Assembly (NCBI RefSeq): GCF_000373625.1
Contig: NZ_KB891996.1
Span: 248,001 to 312,000, forward strand
Direction: 5' to 3'
DNA: 64,000 nt
Origin: Streptomyces sp. LaPpAH-108
GTDB taxonomy: Bacteria > Actinomycetota > Actinomycetes > Streptomycetales > Streptomycetaceae
Under the pieces are notes generated by a model. That model was not told where the DNA came from, did not search any database, and saw only the letters and a list, made by a program, of their open reading frames with translations. How positions within the stretch are numbered: position 1 is the stretch's first letter; each line of letters opens with the position of its first letter. Below, one piece after another: positions 8,108 through 16,600 of the stretch. Made by a program: the position numbers and the translations under genes.

Positions 8108-10453
8108 TCACGCCGTGCGGGCCGTCCCCGTTCCCTTCTCCGCGTCCAGGGCGTACACGCAGCGGTCCTTGCTGCAGGCGTAGACCACGCCGTCCTTGAC
8201 GACCAGGGAGCCGGTGATCTCGCCGCCGGTGGCGAGTTTCCAGCGGAGGCGGCCGTCGTCGGCCTTGAGGGTGTAGATGAGGGCGTCGGTGGAGCCGAAG
8301 TGGATGCGGCCCTCGGCGACGGAGGGGGCGCCGACCACGTCGCCGCCCGCCTGGAAACGCCACTTGGGGGTGCCGGTCACCGCGTCCAGGGTGTACAGGC
8401 CCTTGCCGCTGCCGACGTGGACGTGGCCGCCCGCGACCAGCACCGGTTCCACGGAGGCGCGGGACTCGGTGGCGATGCGCCAGCGGTCGCGGCCGTCGGC
8501 GGCGTCGAGGGCGTAGACCGTGCCGAGGTAGTCGGCGAGGTAGACGCCGCCGCCGGTGACGGCCGGGCCGGGGACGAAGGCGGGCGGCGCGAGGAAGACC
8601 GCCGGGGCCTCGAAGTGCCAGCGCACGCGCCCGGTGGCCGCCTCCACGGCGAGCACCCGGCTGCCCGCGCACAGGTAGACGTGACCGTCGTCGGCCGGGG
8701 TCAGCCGGACCGGGACACCGCCGCAGGAGGCCGCGTCGCCGACCGGGTAGGACCAGCGCTCGTCGCCGGTGCGGGCCTCCAGGGCGCGCAGCCGGGCGTC
8801 CTGCCAGACGTAGACCGTGCCGTCGTGGACGACGGGTCCGGCCTCCGGGGACTCGAAGTCCGTCTGGCAGCCGGTGATCTCCCACAGCTTCTGGCCGCTG
8901 GACGCCTCCCACGCCTGGGCGCCGCCGCCCCGGGTGCCGGTGACGACGGTGCCCCGGTCGGCCTTGAGCGAGTACACCCACGCGTCCGTGGACAGCCGCC
9001 ACAGATCCGTGCCCTCGCGGGCGTCCAGGGCGAACAGGGTGGGCCCGTCGGAGGCGTGGATGCGGCCGTCGGCGACGGTCATGGACCAGGCCACGTCGCG
9101 CGTCTTGAAGCGGCGGCGTCCGGTGGCCACGTCGAGCGCGTGCACCTCGAAGGAGGTGACGTAGACGAGGTCGCCGTCGACCGAGGGCGTGCCCCACACG
9201 TCGTTGGACATGCGGAAGCGCCAGGGCCGCCAGCCCGCCGCCTCCGGCTGGAGCGCCGGTACGGGCGGTACGGCGGGGTCGGCGCCGAGCACCCCGGGAC
9301 GCGGCCGGGACCAGCTGGCCACGAGCCCGGCCTCCGGCGGCGGCGCCTTGACGGCGGCGGCGCGGGCGTCGGCCACCCGCGGCCCGGGCCCGATCGGCAC
9401 CTCCACCCCGGCGAGCCGCACCGGACCGGTGTCGGGCCCGCCCAGCGGGACGGGCGCCGGGGACGGCACGACAGGGTCGTAGGAGGGCGGCGGGGGCACG
9501 GCCGCGCGGCCCCCGCTGCGCGGCCCCGGCGGCAGCGGCGCGGGCTTGGCGGGCGGACGGCCGCCCCGGCGCGCCTCGATGAGCGCGACGGCCTTCTCGG
9601 GCAGCCACGCGGAGGCGGTGCCGGAGTCGTCGGAGCCGGAGCCGAACAGATGCGGGGCGAGCTGGGACTGGAGGTCGGCGGGGCTGGGCCTGCCGGGTGC
9701 CTCCATCTGCATGCAGGCGTCGATGAGCGGGCGCAGCTCGTCCGGGAGCCCGGTGATGTCCGGGCCCTCGCGCAGCAGCATGAACACCGTCTCGACCGGG
9801 TTGGCCCCGTGGAAGGGCGGGTGCCCGGTGGCGGCGAAGACCAGGGTGGAGCCGAGCGAGAACACGTCGCTGGCGCCGGTGACGCTGCGGGAGTCCTTGG
9901 CCTGCTCCGGGGACATGTAGGCGGGGGTGCCGACCGCGACGTTCGTCATCGTCAGCCGGGTGTTGGACACCCCCGACGCGATGCCGAAGTCGATGACCCG
10001 GGGGCCGTCCTCGACGACCAGCACGTTGGACGGCTTGAGGTCGCGGTGGACCAGGCCCGCACCGTGGATGGACTGCAGGGCCTCGGCGACGCCCGCCGCG
10101 AGCCAGCGCACCGCCTGCGCCGGGAGCGGGCCGCACTCGTTCACTATCTCTTCCAGCGAGGGCGCCGGGACGTACGCGGTCGCCAGCCAGGGCACCGCGG
10201 CGCGCGGGTCGGCGTCGACCACGGCGGCCGTGTAGAAGCCGGAGACCGCGCGGGCCGCCTCCACCTCGCGGGTGAAGCGGACCCGGAAGAGCTGGTCCTC
10301 GGCCAGCTCCGTGCGGACGGTCTTGATCGCCACGCGCCGGCCGGACGCCGAGCGCGCCAGATAGACCAGCCCCATGCCACCGGCCCCCAGCCGGCCCAGC
10401 ACCTCGAACGGCCCGATCCGCCGCGGGTCGTGCTGCGTCAGCTGATCCACCAC
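8108..10453 (-). CDS. afsK: AfsK: Ser/Thr protein kinase with C-terminal PQQ-like repeats
   Basis: The 781-residue protein begins MVDQLTQHDPRRIGPFEVLG. Its Hanks-type kinase domain has glycine loop GRLGAGGMG (20-28), Lys44 in VAIKTV, HRDLKPSN (136-143), DFG at 155-157 and VGTPAYMSPEQ. After a Pro/Ala-rich linker the C-terminal half is a PQQ-like beta-propeller of repeated VYALDAADG-type blades. This is AfsK, which phosphorylates AfsR and, in S. coelicolor, also polar-growth protein DivIVA. Choosing the GTG at 10451-10453 puts a Thr of the activation loop (SNTRLT) at 168, the autophosphorylation site reported for AfsK, and leaves GGGGAGG 10 nt upstream. Both facts support this start. It sits downstream of a VOC gene behind a large hairpin. 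Confidence 0.95.
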   Translation of the reverse strand: MVDQLTQHDPRRIGPFEVLGRLGAGGMGLVYLARSASGRRVAIKTVRTELAEDQLFRVRFTREVEAARAVSGFYTAAVVDADPRAAVPWLATAYVPAPSLEEIVNECGPLPAQAVRWLAAGVAEALQSIHGAGLVHRDLKPSNVLVVEDGPRVIDFGIASGVSNTRLTMTNVAVGTPAYMSPEQAKDSRSVTGASDVFSLGSTLVFAATGHPPFHGANPVETVFMLLREGPDITGLPDELRPLIDACMQMEAPGRPSPADLQSQLAPHLFGSGSDDSGTASAWLPEKAVALIEARRGGRPPAKPAPLPPGPRSGGRAAVPPPPSYDPVVPSPAPVPLGGPDTGPVRLAGVEVPIGPGPRVADARAAAVKAPPPEAGLVASWSRPRPGVLGADPAVPPVPALQPEAAGWRPWRFRMSNDVWGTPSVDGDLVYVTSFEVHALDVATGRRRFKTRDVAWSMTVADGRIHASDGPTLFALDAREGTDLWRLSTDAWVYSLKADRGTVVTGTRGGGAQAWEASSGQKLWEITGCQTDFESPEAGPVVHDGTVYVWQDARLRALEARTGDERWSYPVGDAASCGGVPVRLTPADDGHVYLCAGSRVLAVEAATGRVRWHFEAPAVFLAPPAFVPGPAVTGGGVYLADYLGTVYALDAADGRDRWRIATESRASVEPVLVAGGHVHVGSGKGLYTLDAVTGTPKWRFQAGGDVVGAPSVAEGRIHFGSTDALIYTLKADDGRLRWKLATGGEITGSLVVKDGVVYACSKDRCVYALDAEKGTGTARTA

Positions 10454-10544
10454 TTGCCTGCCACCTCCCCGTACGAGCCGCGTCGCCCACCTGCGGACGC
10501 GGCCGTAGTGCAGCGTCTCACCACCGCACCGCCCTGGCGGCACG

Positions 10545-10601
10545 CACCCCGATTCTTCCTGGCCGGGCGGCCGGTTGCGAACCCGGCCGCGAATCGGGGT
10601 G
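10545..10601. terminator. Composite nested hairpin between VOC gene and afsK
   Basis: Outer arms CACCCCGATTC (10545-10555) and GAATCGGGGTG (10591-10601) are perfectly complementary. Inside them GCGGCCGG (10567-10574) and CCGGCCGC (10583-10590) form a second perfect stem with an 8-nt loop. It ends the VOC transcript or controls read-through into afsK on the same strand. Confidence 0.6.
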
Positions 10602-10644
10602 TCTCGTGCCCAATCCCGTCATTTCGCCGCCGCGCGGTGCCCCG

Positions 10645-11376
10645 TCACCGGTGCAGCAGCGCGAACGACGCCCCCTGATTGTCGGTGACGACGGCCACCC
10701 GTCCGTACGAGGCGTCGAAGGGCGGCACCTGGACCCGGCCGCCGAGCCGCCGTACGGCCGCGAGGGCGGCGTCCAGGTCCTCGACCCGGAAGTGGACGAC
10801 GAAGTGCGGGGGCATCTCGGCCGGGAACACGTCGGTCACGTCCGCGCGGCCGAAGTCGGGCTCGGTGCCCGAGCCGAACAGCGCCTCGTGGAAGAGGGCG
10901 CCGTAGAAGGCGTTCGCGGCGGCGGTGTCGCGGGTGTACAGCTCGGCCCAGACGAACGTGCCGGGCTCGCCCCGGCGCCCGAAGCCGGGGAGCGAGCCGG
11001 GCTGCCACAGCCCGAAGACCGCACCCTCGGGGTCGGCGGCGAGGGCGGCGGCGCCGAGGCCGTCCACCGGGAAGGGGCCGGAGATCAGGGTGCCCCCGGC
11101 CTCGGTGATGCGGCGGCCCAGCGCGCGGGCGTCCGGGGTGGCGAAGGAGACTGTCCACACGGTGGGCATCCGCCCGTCCGTCTTCGGGGCGAGCGCGGCG
11201 ACCGGTGCGCCGTCCAGGCGGGCCCACACCGAGCCGCCGGGGGCCTCCTCGGCGGGCTCGAAGGTCCACCCGAAAAGTTCACCGTAGAACCGCTTGCCCG
11301 CCTCGACGTCGGGCAGTTGCGCGTCGACCCAGCAGGGCACGCCCTCGCCGTACGCCGGTGCACTGTTTTCGGCCAT
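10645..11376 (-). CDS. VOC (glyoxalase/bleomycin-resistance) superfamily protein, two-domain
   Basis: The 243-residue protein has two consecutive VOC modules. The first is about 12-120 (VPCWVDAQLPDVEAGKRFYG ... DPEGAVFGLWQP) and the second about 130-243 (FVWAELYTRDTAAANAFYGA ... DNQGASFALLHR). This duplicated form is common in actinobacteria and is usually annotated as glyoxalase/bleomycin resistance or hydroxylase; the substrate is unknown. The ATG at 11374-11376 (MAENSAPA) has no Shine-Dalgarno sequence but a TACTTT box 6 nt upstream, giving a leaderless transcript divergent from the TetR gene at 11498. The TetR protein may therefore control it. Confidence 0.85.
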   Translation of the reverse strand: MAENSAPAYGEGVPCWVDAQLPDVEAGKRFYGELFGWTFEPAEEAPGGSVWARLDGAPVAALAPKTDGRMPTVWTVSFATPDARALGRRITEAGGTLISGPFPVDGLGAAALAADPEGAVFGLWQPGSLPGFGRRGEPGTFVWAELYTRDTAAANAFYGALFHEALFGSGTEPDFGRADVTDVFPAEMPPHFVVHFRVEDLDAALAAVRRLGGRVQVPPFDASYGRVAVVTDNQGASFALLHR

Positions 11377-11382
11377 ATCGTC

Positions 11383-11388
11383 AAAGTA
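11383..11388 (-). promoter_or_regulatory. -10 box (TACTTT) of leaderless VOC promoter
   Basis: On the minus strand TACTTT is followed by 6 nt and the ATG of the VOC gene. There is no ribosome binding site. Confidence 0.55.
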
Positions 11389-11485
11389 ACCGCGACGCGC
11401 GCACCCCGCAGACCAGGGAAATCGCCCCGAGATGGCCGGGCACCCCATTTGCAGTCGGCCGAATAGCGCTCCTGCTCCCCGTCGG

Positions 11486-11491
11486 TAAGCT
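11486..11491 (+). promoter_or_regulatory. -10 box (TAAGCT) of leaderless TetR promoter
   Basis: TAAGCT is followed by 6 nt and the ATG at 11498. No Shine-Dalgarno sequence is visible. Confidence 0.55.
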
Positions 11492-11497
11492 GACGGC

Positions 11498-12145
11498 ATG
11501 ACAGGACAAGTGCGTACCGTCGACGGCCGCGTGGCCGGCCGGCGTGGGCAGGCGACCCGGCAGAAGCTGCTCGACTGCCTCAGCGAGATGCTCAGCTCCT
11601 CCCCCTACCGGGACGTCAAGGTCATCGATGTCGCCCGGAGGGCGGGCACGTCGCCCGCGACCTTCTACCAGTACTTCCCGGACGTCGAGGGAGCCGTCCT
11701 GGAGATCGCGGACCAGACCGCCGCCGAGAGCGCCGAGCTGGCCGAACTGCTCGCCGGGCGCAGCTGGGCGGGCAAGGCGGGCTGGCAGACCGCGCAGGAA
11801 CTCGTGGACGGCTTCATGGACTTCTGGCGCCGCAACGACGCGATCCTGCGCGTGGTCGACCTCGCCGCCGCCGAGGGCGACAAGCGCTTCAACAAGCTCC
11901 GCATGAAGATCCTGAACGCGGTCAACGGCCCGCTCACCGAGGCCGTAGCCGACCTCCAGGCCAAGGGGCGGGTGGACAAGGACGTCAACCCGTCGGCGAT
12001 CGCCGGCTCCCTCGTCACCATGCTCTCCTCGGTCGCCGCGCACCAGAAGGGCTTCTCCGCCTGGGGTGTGAAGCAGGCCGAACTCAAGCCGACGCTCTCG
12101 CTGTTGACGTATCTCGGCGTGACCGGCAAGAAACCCGCCAAGTAG
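11498..12145 (+). CDS. TetR-family transcriptional regulator
   Basis: The 215-residue protein has the TetR N-terminal HTH at about 18-65 (RRGQATRQKLLDCLSEML, then VIDVARRAGTSPATFYQYF). An all-helical ligand/dimer domain follows, ending in a Lys-rich tail (GKKPAK). The recognition-helix motif TSPATFYQYF is typical. The gene diverges from the VOC gene with 121 bp between starts, so autoregulation and control of the VOC gene are likely. The ATG at 11498 is chosen because a TAAGCT -10 box is 6 nt upstream. The ligand is unknown. From memory the S. coelicolor orthologue lies beside afsK (SCO4421). Confidence 0.88.
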   Translation: MTGQVRTVDGRVAGRRGQATRQKLLDCLSEMLSSSPYRDVKVIDVARRAGTSPATFYQYFPDVEGAVLEIADQTAAESAELAELLAGRSWAGKAGWQTAQELVDGFMDFWRRNDAILRVVDLAAAEGDKRFNKLRMKILNAVNGPLTEAVADLQAKGRVDKDVNPSAIAGSLVTMLSSVAAHQKGFSAWGVKQAELKPTLSLLTYLGVTGKKPAK

Positions 12146-12169
12146 CGCGTACCCCACGTCCTGTCTGGC

Positions 12170-12202
12170 GGGCGGTGGTCCCCCTCGGGTGGACCACCGC
12201 CC
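12170..12202 (+). terminator. Hairpin terminator after the TetR gene
   Basis: GGGCGGTGGTCC (12170-12181) pairs perfectly with GGACCACCGCCC (12191-12202) across a 9-nt loop, 25 bp past the TetR stop. Confidence 0.7.
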
Positions 12203-12248
12203 GTCCCGCGTCCGGGGGCGGCGGGGCCGCTGCGGCGATACTCGGTCC

Positions 12249-12935
12249 ATGGCACACGAGGAGACCCCGGCCCACCCCGATCTGCCCGCCCTGCTGCGCA
12301 CGCTCAGGGTGTGGCCGCCCGGGGCGACCGAGCTGCGCCCCTTCGACCCGGGCACCGCGCCGCCCTCCCCGCTGCCGCTGTTCACCGCGTGGTTCGCGGA
12401 CGCCGTACGGGCGGGGCAGCCCGAGCCGCACACCATGTCCCTTGCGACGGCCGACGAGGACGGGAATCCGGACGTACGGATCGTGATGCTGCACGGCGCC
12501 GACGCCGCGGGCTGGTCCTTCGCCTCCCACGCCACGAGCCGCAAGGGCCGCGCCCTGGCCGCCCGCCCGTACGCCGCCCTGGCCTTCTACTGGCCCGTGC
12601 TCGGCCGCCAGGTGCGGGTGCGCGGCCCGGTCACCACCGCCCCGGCCGAGGAGGGCCAGGCCGATCTGCACGCCCGTTCCACCGGCGCCCTCGCGGCGGC
12701 GCTCACCGGCCGCCAGAGCGAGGAGCTGGCCTCGCCGGAGGCACTGCGCGAGGCGTCCGACCAGGCGTGGCGGCAGGCGCGCGAGAACCCCGCGGAACCG
12801 GTTCCCGGCTGGACGCTCTACCACCTGCGCCCCGAGACCGTGGAGTTCTTCCAGGGCGACCCGGAGCGCCGTCACGTACGCCTGGAGTACCGGCGCACCG
12901 AGTTCGGCTGGGCGCGCCAACTGCTGTGGCCGTGA
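12249..12935 (+). CDS. Pyridoxamine 5'-phosphate oxidase-like flavoprotein (diverged)
   Basis: The 228-residue protein has the split-barrel FMN fold: AHTMSLATADEDGNPDVRIV-like strand pair near 60-85 (here EPHTMSLATADEDGNPDVR), SHATSRKGRALAARPYAAL, FYWPVLGRQVRVRG, and a C-terminal dimerisation segment (LRPETVEFFQGDPERRH). It lacks the RLHDR-type substrate segment seen in the pdxH gene at 36.9 kb, so it probably oxidises something else or is a flavin reductase-like relative. The ATG at 12249 is the first codon of the conserved region. It follows the TetR terminator, so it is a separate unit. I would not call it PdxH. Confidence 0.8.
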   Translation: MAHEETPAHPDLPALLRTLRVWPPGATELRPFDPGTAPPSPLPLFTAWFADAVRAGQPEPHTMSLATADEDGNPDVRIVMLHGADAAGWSFASHATSRKGRALAARPYAALAFYWPVLGRQVRVRGPVTTAPAEEGQADLHARSTGALAAALTGRQSEELASPEALREASDQAWRQARENPAEPVPGWTLYHLRPETVEFFQGDPERRHVRLEYRRTEFGWARQLLWP

Positions 12936-13030
12936 AGCGTTTTCACACATTTCGCACTCCGCACACGTCATCGTTGTCAATCCGCAACCAATTCCGGTCT
13001 TGACCGATACCCATCAACCGGGGGTGTGAT

Positions 13031-13036
13031 TACGCT
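13031..13036 (+). promoter_or_regulatory. -10 box (TACGCT) supporting a leaderless start of the flavin monooxygenase
   Basis: TACGCT lies 7 nt before the ATG at 13044. An alternative GTG at 13026 would overlap this box and lacks properly spaced Shine-Dalgarno sequence. Confidence 0.5.
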
Positions 13037-13043
13037 CGCGCTC

Positions 13044-14243
13044 ATGGCCGACTCGCGTCCCTCTCTCGCGCATCTGACCGCGACCCCCGCCGACCGTCCC
13101 GTCTATGTCATCGGCGCCGGTCCCGGCGGACTCGCCGTCGCGCACGCCCTCAGGGCACGCGGGGTGCGGGCGGTGATCCTGGAGAAGGCCGACCGGGTCG
13201 GCGCGTCCTGGCGCCGCCACTACGACCGCCTCCGGCTGCACACCACCCGCAGGCTCTCCGCGCTGCCGGGCCTCGCGATACCCCGCGCGTTCGGCCGCTG
13301 GGTGGCCCGCGACGACGTGGTGCGCTATCTGGAGAAGTACGCCGAGCACCACGAGCTGGAGATCGTCACCGGGGTCGAGGTGTTCCGGGTGGAGCCCGCC
13401 CCGGACGGAGCGGGCTGGCTGCTGCACGCCTCCGGCGGCCGGGAGCTGACCGGCAGCGCGGTGGTCGTCGCCACCGGCTTCAACCACACCCCGCGCCTGC
13501 CCGACTGGCCCGGACTGGAGGACTGGGACGGGGAGTTCCTGCACGCGAGCGCCTACCGGAACGCCCGCCCCTTCGCCGAGCGGGACGTGCTCGTGGTGGG
13601 CGTCGGCAACACGGGCGCCGAGATCGCCGTCGACCTGGTCGAGGGCGGGGCCGCGCGGGTGCGCCTCGCCGTGCGCACCGTCCCGCACCTCGTGCGCCGC
13701 TCGACGGCGGGCTGGTCCGCCCAGCACACCGGCATCCTGGTACGGCGGCTGCCGGTGCGGCTCGTGGACAGGCTCGCCCGGCCGCTGGCCCGCCTCAGCA
13801 CCCCCGACCTCTCCGAACACGGCCTGCCCCGGCCGGAGTCGGGCCTCTACAGCCGGGTGCGCGAGGGCGCGATCCCGGTGCAGGACGTGGGCCTGATCGA
13901 CGCGGTGCGCCAGGGCAAGGTCGAGATCGTGGCCGCCGTCGAGGGGTTCGAGGACGGCAAGGTGGCCCTCGCCGACGGCACCCGGGTGGCCCCGGACGCG
14001 GTGATCGCGGCCACCGGCTATTCACGGGGCCTGGACTCCCTGGTCGGGCATCTCGGGGTGCTGGACGGCCGGGGGCGCCCGGTGGCGCACGGCGCCCGCA
14101 CCCCGAAGGAGGCGCCGGGGCTGTACTTCACCGGGTTCACCAACCCGATCAGCGGCATGTTCCGCGAACTCGCCCTGGACGCCGAGAAGATCGCCCGCGC
14201 CGTCGCCCGGCGGGCGGCCCGCGAGGCTACGCGGGCACGGTGA
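13044..14243 (+). CDS. FAD/NAD(P)-dependent monooxygenase-like oxidoreductase
   Basis: The 399-residue protein has two Rossmann dinucleotide motifs. VIGAGPGGLAVAHAL near residue 25 is for FAD; VVGVGNTGAEIAVDL near 190 is for NAD(P)H. Between them lies a flavin-monooxygenase/Baeyer-Villiger-like segment (GEFLHASAYRN), and ATGYSRGLDSL comes near the end. It belongs to the class B FMO/trimethylamine-monooxygenase-like group that hydroxylates N, S or carbonyl compounds; the substrate is unknown. The C-terminus (ARRAAREATRAR) overlaps by 17 bp the 3' end of the convergent MFS gene. A GTG at 13026 would add six residues. Confidence 0.88.
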   Translation: MADSRPSLAHLTATPADRPVYVIGAGPGGLAVAHALRARGVRAVILEKADRVGASWRRHYDRLRLHTTRRLSALPGLAIPRAFGRWVARDDVVRYLEKYAEHHELEIVTGVEVFRVEPAPDGAGWLLHASGGRELTGSAVVVATGFNHTPRLPDWPGLEDWDGEFLHASAYRNARPFAERDVLVVGVGNTGAEIAVDLVEGGAARVRLAVRTVPHLVRRSTAGWSAQHTGILVRRLPVRLVDRLARPLARLSTPDLSEHGLPRPESGLYSRVREGAIPVQDVGLIDAVRQGKVEIVAAVEGFEDGKVALADGTRVAPDAVIAATGYSRGLDSLVGHLGVLDGRGRPVAHGARTPKEAPGLYFTGFTNPISGMFRELALDAEKIARAVARRAAREATRAR

Positions 14244-15534
14244 GCGGCGCCGGGCGGCGCCGGATCACCAGCACCATGAGCGTCGCCGCCGCGCACAGGG
14301 CGCCGGAGGCGTACCAGACCATGTCGTAGCTGCCGAACACATCACGGGCGACCCCGCCGAGCCAGGCCACCAGGGCCGCGCCGATCTGGTGCGAGGCGAG
14401 CACCCAGCCGAACACGATCGCGGAGTCGTCGCCGTACCGGTCCCGGCACAGGGCGAGGGTGGGCGGGACGGTGGCGACCCAGTCCAGGCCGTAGAAGACG
14501 ATGAAGAACACCATCGGCGGATGCACGGCGGGGCCGAGGTTCAGCAGCATCGGCAGGAAGAGCAGCGAGGTCCCGCGCAGCGCGTAGTACACGGCGAGCA
14601 GACGGCGCGGCTCGAAGCGGTCGGTGAACCAGCCCGAGGCGATCGTGCCGACCACGTCGAAGACGCCGATGACCGCGAGCAGCGAGGCCGCCGCCGTGAC
14701 CGGCATGCCGTGGTCGTGGGCGGCGGGCACGAAGTGGGTCTGGATCAGCCCGTTGGTGGAGGCCCCGCAGATCGCGAAGCTGCCCGCGAGCAGCCAGAAC
14801 GGCCCGGTGCGCGCGGCCTGGGCGAGCACGCCGAGCGTCCGCCGGGCGGCCCCGGTCACCGGCGGCGGCTTCGGCACGAACTCCGTTGCCCCGTACGGCG
14901 CGAGGCCCACGTCGGCCGGATGGTCGCGCAGCAGCAGCCAGACAAAGGGGACCACCGCGAGGGCGGCGGCGGCGACCGTGACGGCCGCCGGGCGCCAGTC
15001 GTGACCGCTCTCGATCATCCAGGACAGCAGCGGCAGGAAGATCAGCTGCCCGGAGGCGGACGCGGCGGTCAGGATGCCACTGACCAGTCCGCGCCGCGCG
15101 GTGAACCAGCGCCCGGTGACGGTGGCGGCGAACGCCAGCGCCATCGAGCCGGAGCCGAGTCCGACCAACAGCCCCCAGCAGAGGATGAGTTGCCAGGGCT
15201 CGGTCATCCACACGGTGAGCCCCGAGCCCAGCGCGACGACGGTCAGCGCGACGGCGACCACCCGGCGGATGCCGAAGCGGTCCATCAGCGCGGCGGCGAA
15301 CGGCGCGGTCAGGCCGTAGAGCGCGAGGTTCACGGAGACGGCCGCGCCGATCGTGCCGCGCGACCAGCCGAACTCCTCGTGCAGCGGGTCGAGGAGGAGT
15401 CCGGGCAGGGAACGGAAGGCCGCCGCGCCGATGATCGTGACGAAGGTGACGGCGGCGACGAACCAGGCGCGGTGCACCCGGCGTCGCCCTGCCGGAGTCC
15501 GGGGAGCGGCGGTGGCTTCGCTTGTCTGAGTCAC
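14227..15534 (-). CDS. Major facilitator superfamily transporter
   Basis: The 435-residue membrane protein has twelve predicted hydrophobic segments in two halves, a cytoplasmic GATEFVPKPPPVTG-type central loop, and MFS signature loops (DRFGIRRVVA after TM2, TDRFEPRRLL in the second half). The pattern resembles the oxalate/formate (OFA) or monocarboxylate-type MFS subgroup. The substrate is unknown. The start is GTG at 15532-15534, divergent from a GlxA-type regulator at 15605 with only 70 bp between, so the regulator may control it. The 3' end overlaps the flavin monooxygenase gene. Confidence 0.88.
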   Translation of the reverse strand: MTQTSEATAAPRTPAGRRRVHRAWFVAAVTFVTIIGAAAFRSLPGLLLDPLHEEFGWSRGTIGAAVSVNLALYGLTAPFAAALMDRFGIRRVVAVALTVVALGSGLTVWMTEPWQLILCWGLLVGLGSGSMALAFAATVTGRWFTARRGLVSGILTAASASGQLIFLPLLSWMIESGHDWRPAAVTVAAAALAVVPFVWLLLRDHPADVGLAPYGATEFVPKPPPVTGAARRTLGVLAQAARTGPFWLLAGSFAICGASTNGLIQTHFVPAAHDHGMPVTAAASLLAVIGVFDVVGTIASGWFTDRFEPRRLLAVYYALRGTSLLFLPMLLNLGPAVHPPMVFFIVFYGLDWVATVPPTLALCRDRYGDDSAIVFGWVLASHQIGAALVAWLGGVARDVFGSYDMVWYASGALCAAATLMVLVIRRRPAPLTVPA

Positions 15535-15592
15535 AGCTCAAGGGTCGGGTCCGCATGCGCGCGCATCGAGTGGCCCGCAGGACAGTGTTCGC

Positions 15593-15598
15593 TAGGAT
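15593..15598 (+). promoter_or_regulatory. -10 box (TAGGAT) of leaderless GlxA-type regulator promoter
   Basis: TAGGAT, a near-consensus -10, is followed by 6 nt and the ATG at 15605. No ribosome binding site is present. Confidence 0.65.
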
Positions 15599-15604
15599 CG
15601 GGCC

Positions 15605-16600
15605 ATGGCCACGCCCGAGGAGTTCCGACCGCACCGTGTCGTCGTCCTGGCCCTGGACGGCCTGCTCCCCTTCGAACTGGGCATCCCCCACCGCATCTTC
15701 ACCCGCGCCCGTGACGAGGAAGGGCGGGCGTTGTACGAGGTCCTGACCTGCTCGGTGCGTCCGCCGGGCCCGGTCGTGACCGACGCCGACTTCAGCGTGC
15801 ACGTGCCCCACGGTCCCGAGGCGATGGCCACGGCCGACACGGTGATCGTCCCGGCGTCGTACGAACTCGGCCCGGAGTACGACGAGGGCAGGCTCTCCCC
15901 CGAACTGTCCTCGGCTCTCGCCCGCATCCGCCCCGGCACCCGCCTGGCCTCCATCTGCACCGGGGTCTACGTCCTCGCCGCCGCCGGATACCTCGACGGC
16001 CGCCCGGCGACCACGCACTGGGCCGACGCGGACCGCTTCCAGCGGATGTTCCCGGCGGTCCGCGTGGACCCCGAGGTGCTGTTCATCGACGACGGCGACG
16101 TGCTGACCTCCGCGGGGGTCGCCGCCGGGCTCGACCTGTGCCTGCACATCGTGCGCCGCGACCACGGTGCGGCGATCGCCAACGAGGTCGCCCGCCGCAC
16201 GGTCGTGCCTCCGCACCGCGACGGCGGCCAGGCCCAGTACATCCACCGCCCCGTCCCCGACCCCCAGCTCGCCACCACGAAGGCCGCCCGCGCCTGGGCC
16301 CTCACCCGCCTCCACGAGCCGATCCAGCTCCGCGACCTCGCCGCCCGCGAAGCCATGTCCGTCCGCACCTTCACCCGCCGCTTCCGCGAGGAGGTCGGCA
16401 TCAGCCCCGGCCAATGGCTCACCCAGCAACGCGTCGAACTCGCCCGCCGCCTCCTGGAGTCCACCGACCTCCCCATCGACCGCGTGGCCCACGACTGCGG
16501 CTTCGGCACGGCCCAGTCGATGCGACAGCATCTGCAGCAGAACCTGGGCGTGACGCCTACGGCCTACCGGCGGACGTTCCGGGCCACCGTCCGCGCCTAG
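15605..16600 (+). CDS. GlxA-family AraC-type regulator with amidotransferase-like domain
   Basis: The 331-residue protein joins an N-terminal DJ-1/PfpI (class I glutamine amidotransferase-like) domain at about 10-190 to a C-terminal AraC/XylS double HTH at about 225-328. The first includes RLASICTGVYVLAAAGYLDG with the nucleophile-elbow Cys and TTHWADADRF. The second includes LAAREAMSVRTFTRRFREE and VAHDCGFGTAQSMRQHLQ. Such proteins are usually activators or repressors of small catabolic or detoxification genes; the amidotransferase-like domain is thought to sense ligand rather than catalyse. It is divergent from the MFS gene. Its stop overlaps by 4 bp the 3' end of a convergent VOC gene. Confidence 0.9.
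   Translation: MATPEEFRPHRVVVLALDGLLPFELGIPHRIFTRARDEEGRALYEVLTCSVRPPGPVVTDADFSVHVPHGPEAMATADTVIVPASYELGPEYDEGRLSPELSSALARIRPGTRLASICTGVYVLAAAGYLDGRPATTHWADADRFQRMFPAVRVDPEVLFIDDGDVLTSAGVAAGLDLCLHIVRRDHGAAIANEVARRTVVPPHRDGGQAQYIHRPVPDPQLATTKAARAWALTRLHEPIQLRDLAAREAMSVRTFTRRFREEVGISPGQWLTQQRVELARRLLESTDLPIDRVAHDCGFGTAQSMRQHLQQNLGVTPTAYRRTFRATVRA

Noticed and set aside
994..10453. afsR-afsS-afsK region as part of a biosynthetic gene cluster
   Set aside because: These are global regulators; no polyketide, peptide or terpene synthase genes occur in the window.
8024..10678. 884-codon plus-strand frame opposite afsK
   Set aside because: Shadow of afsK, whose kinase motifs are unambiguous.
14342..16531. 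729-codon minus-strand frame across the MFS and GlxA-type genes
   Set aside because: Spans two divergent real genes and their promoter; low-complexity product; no ribosome binding site.
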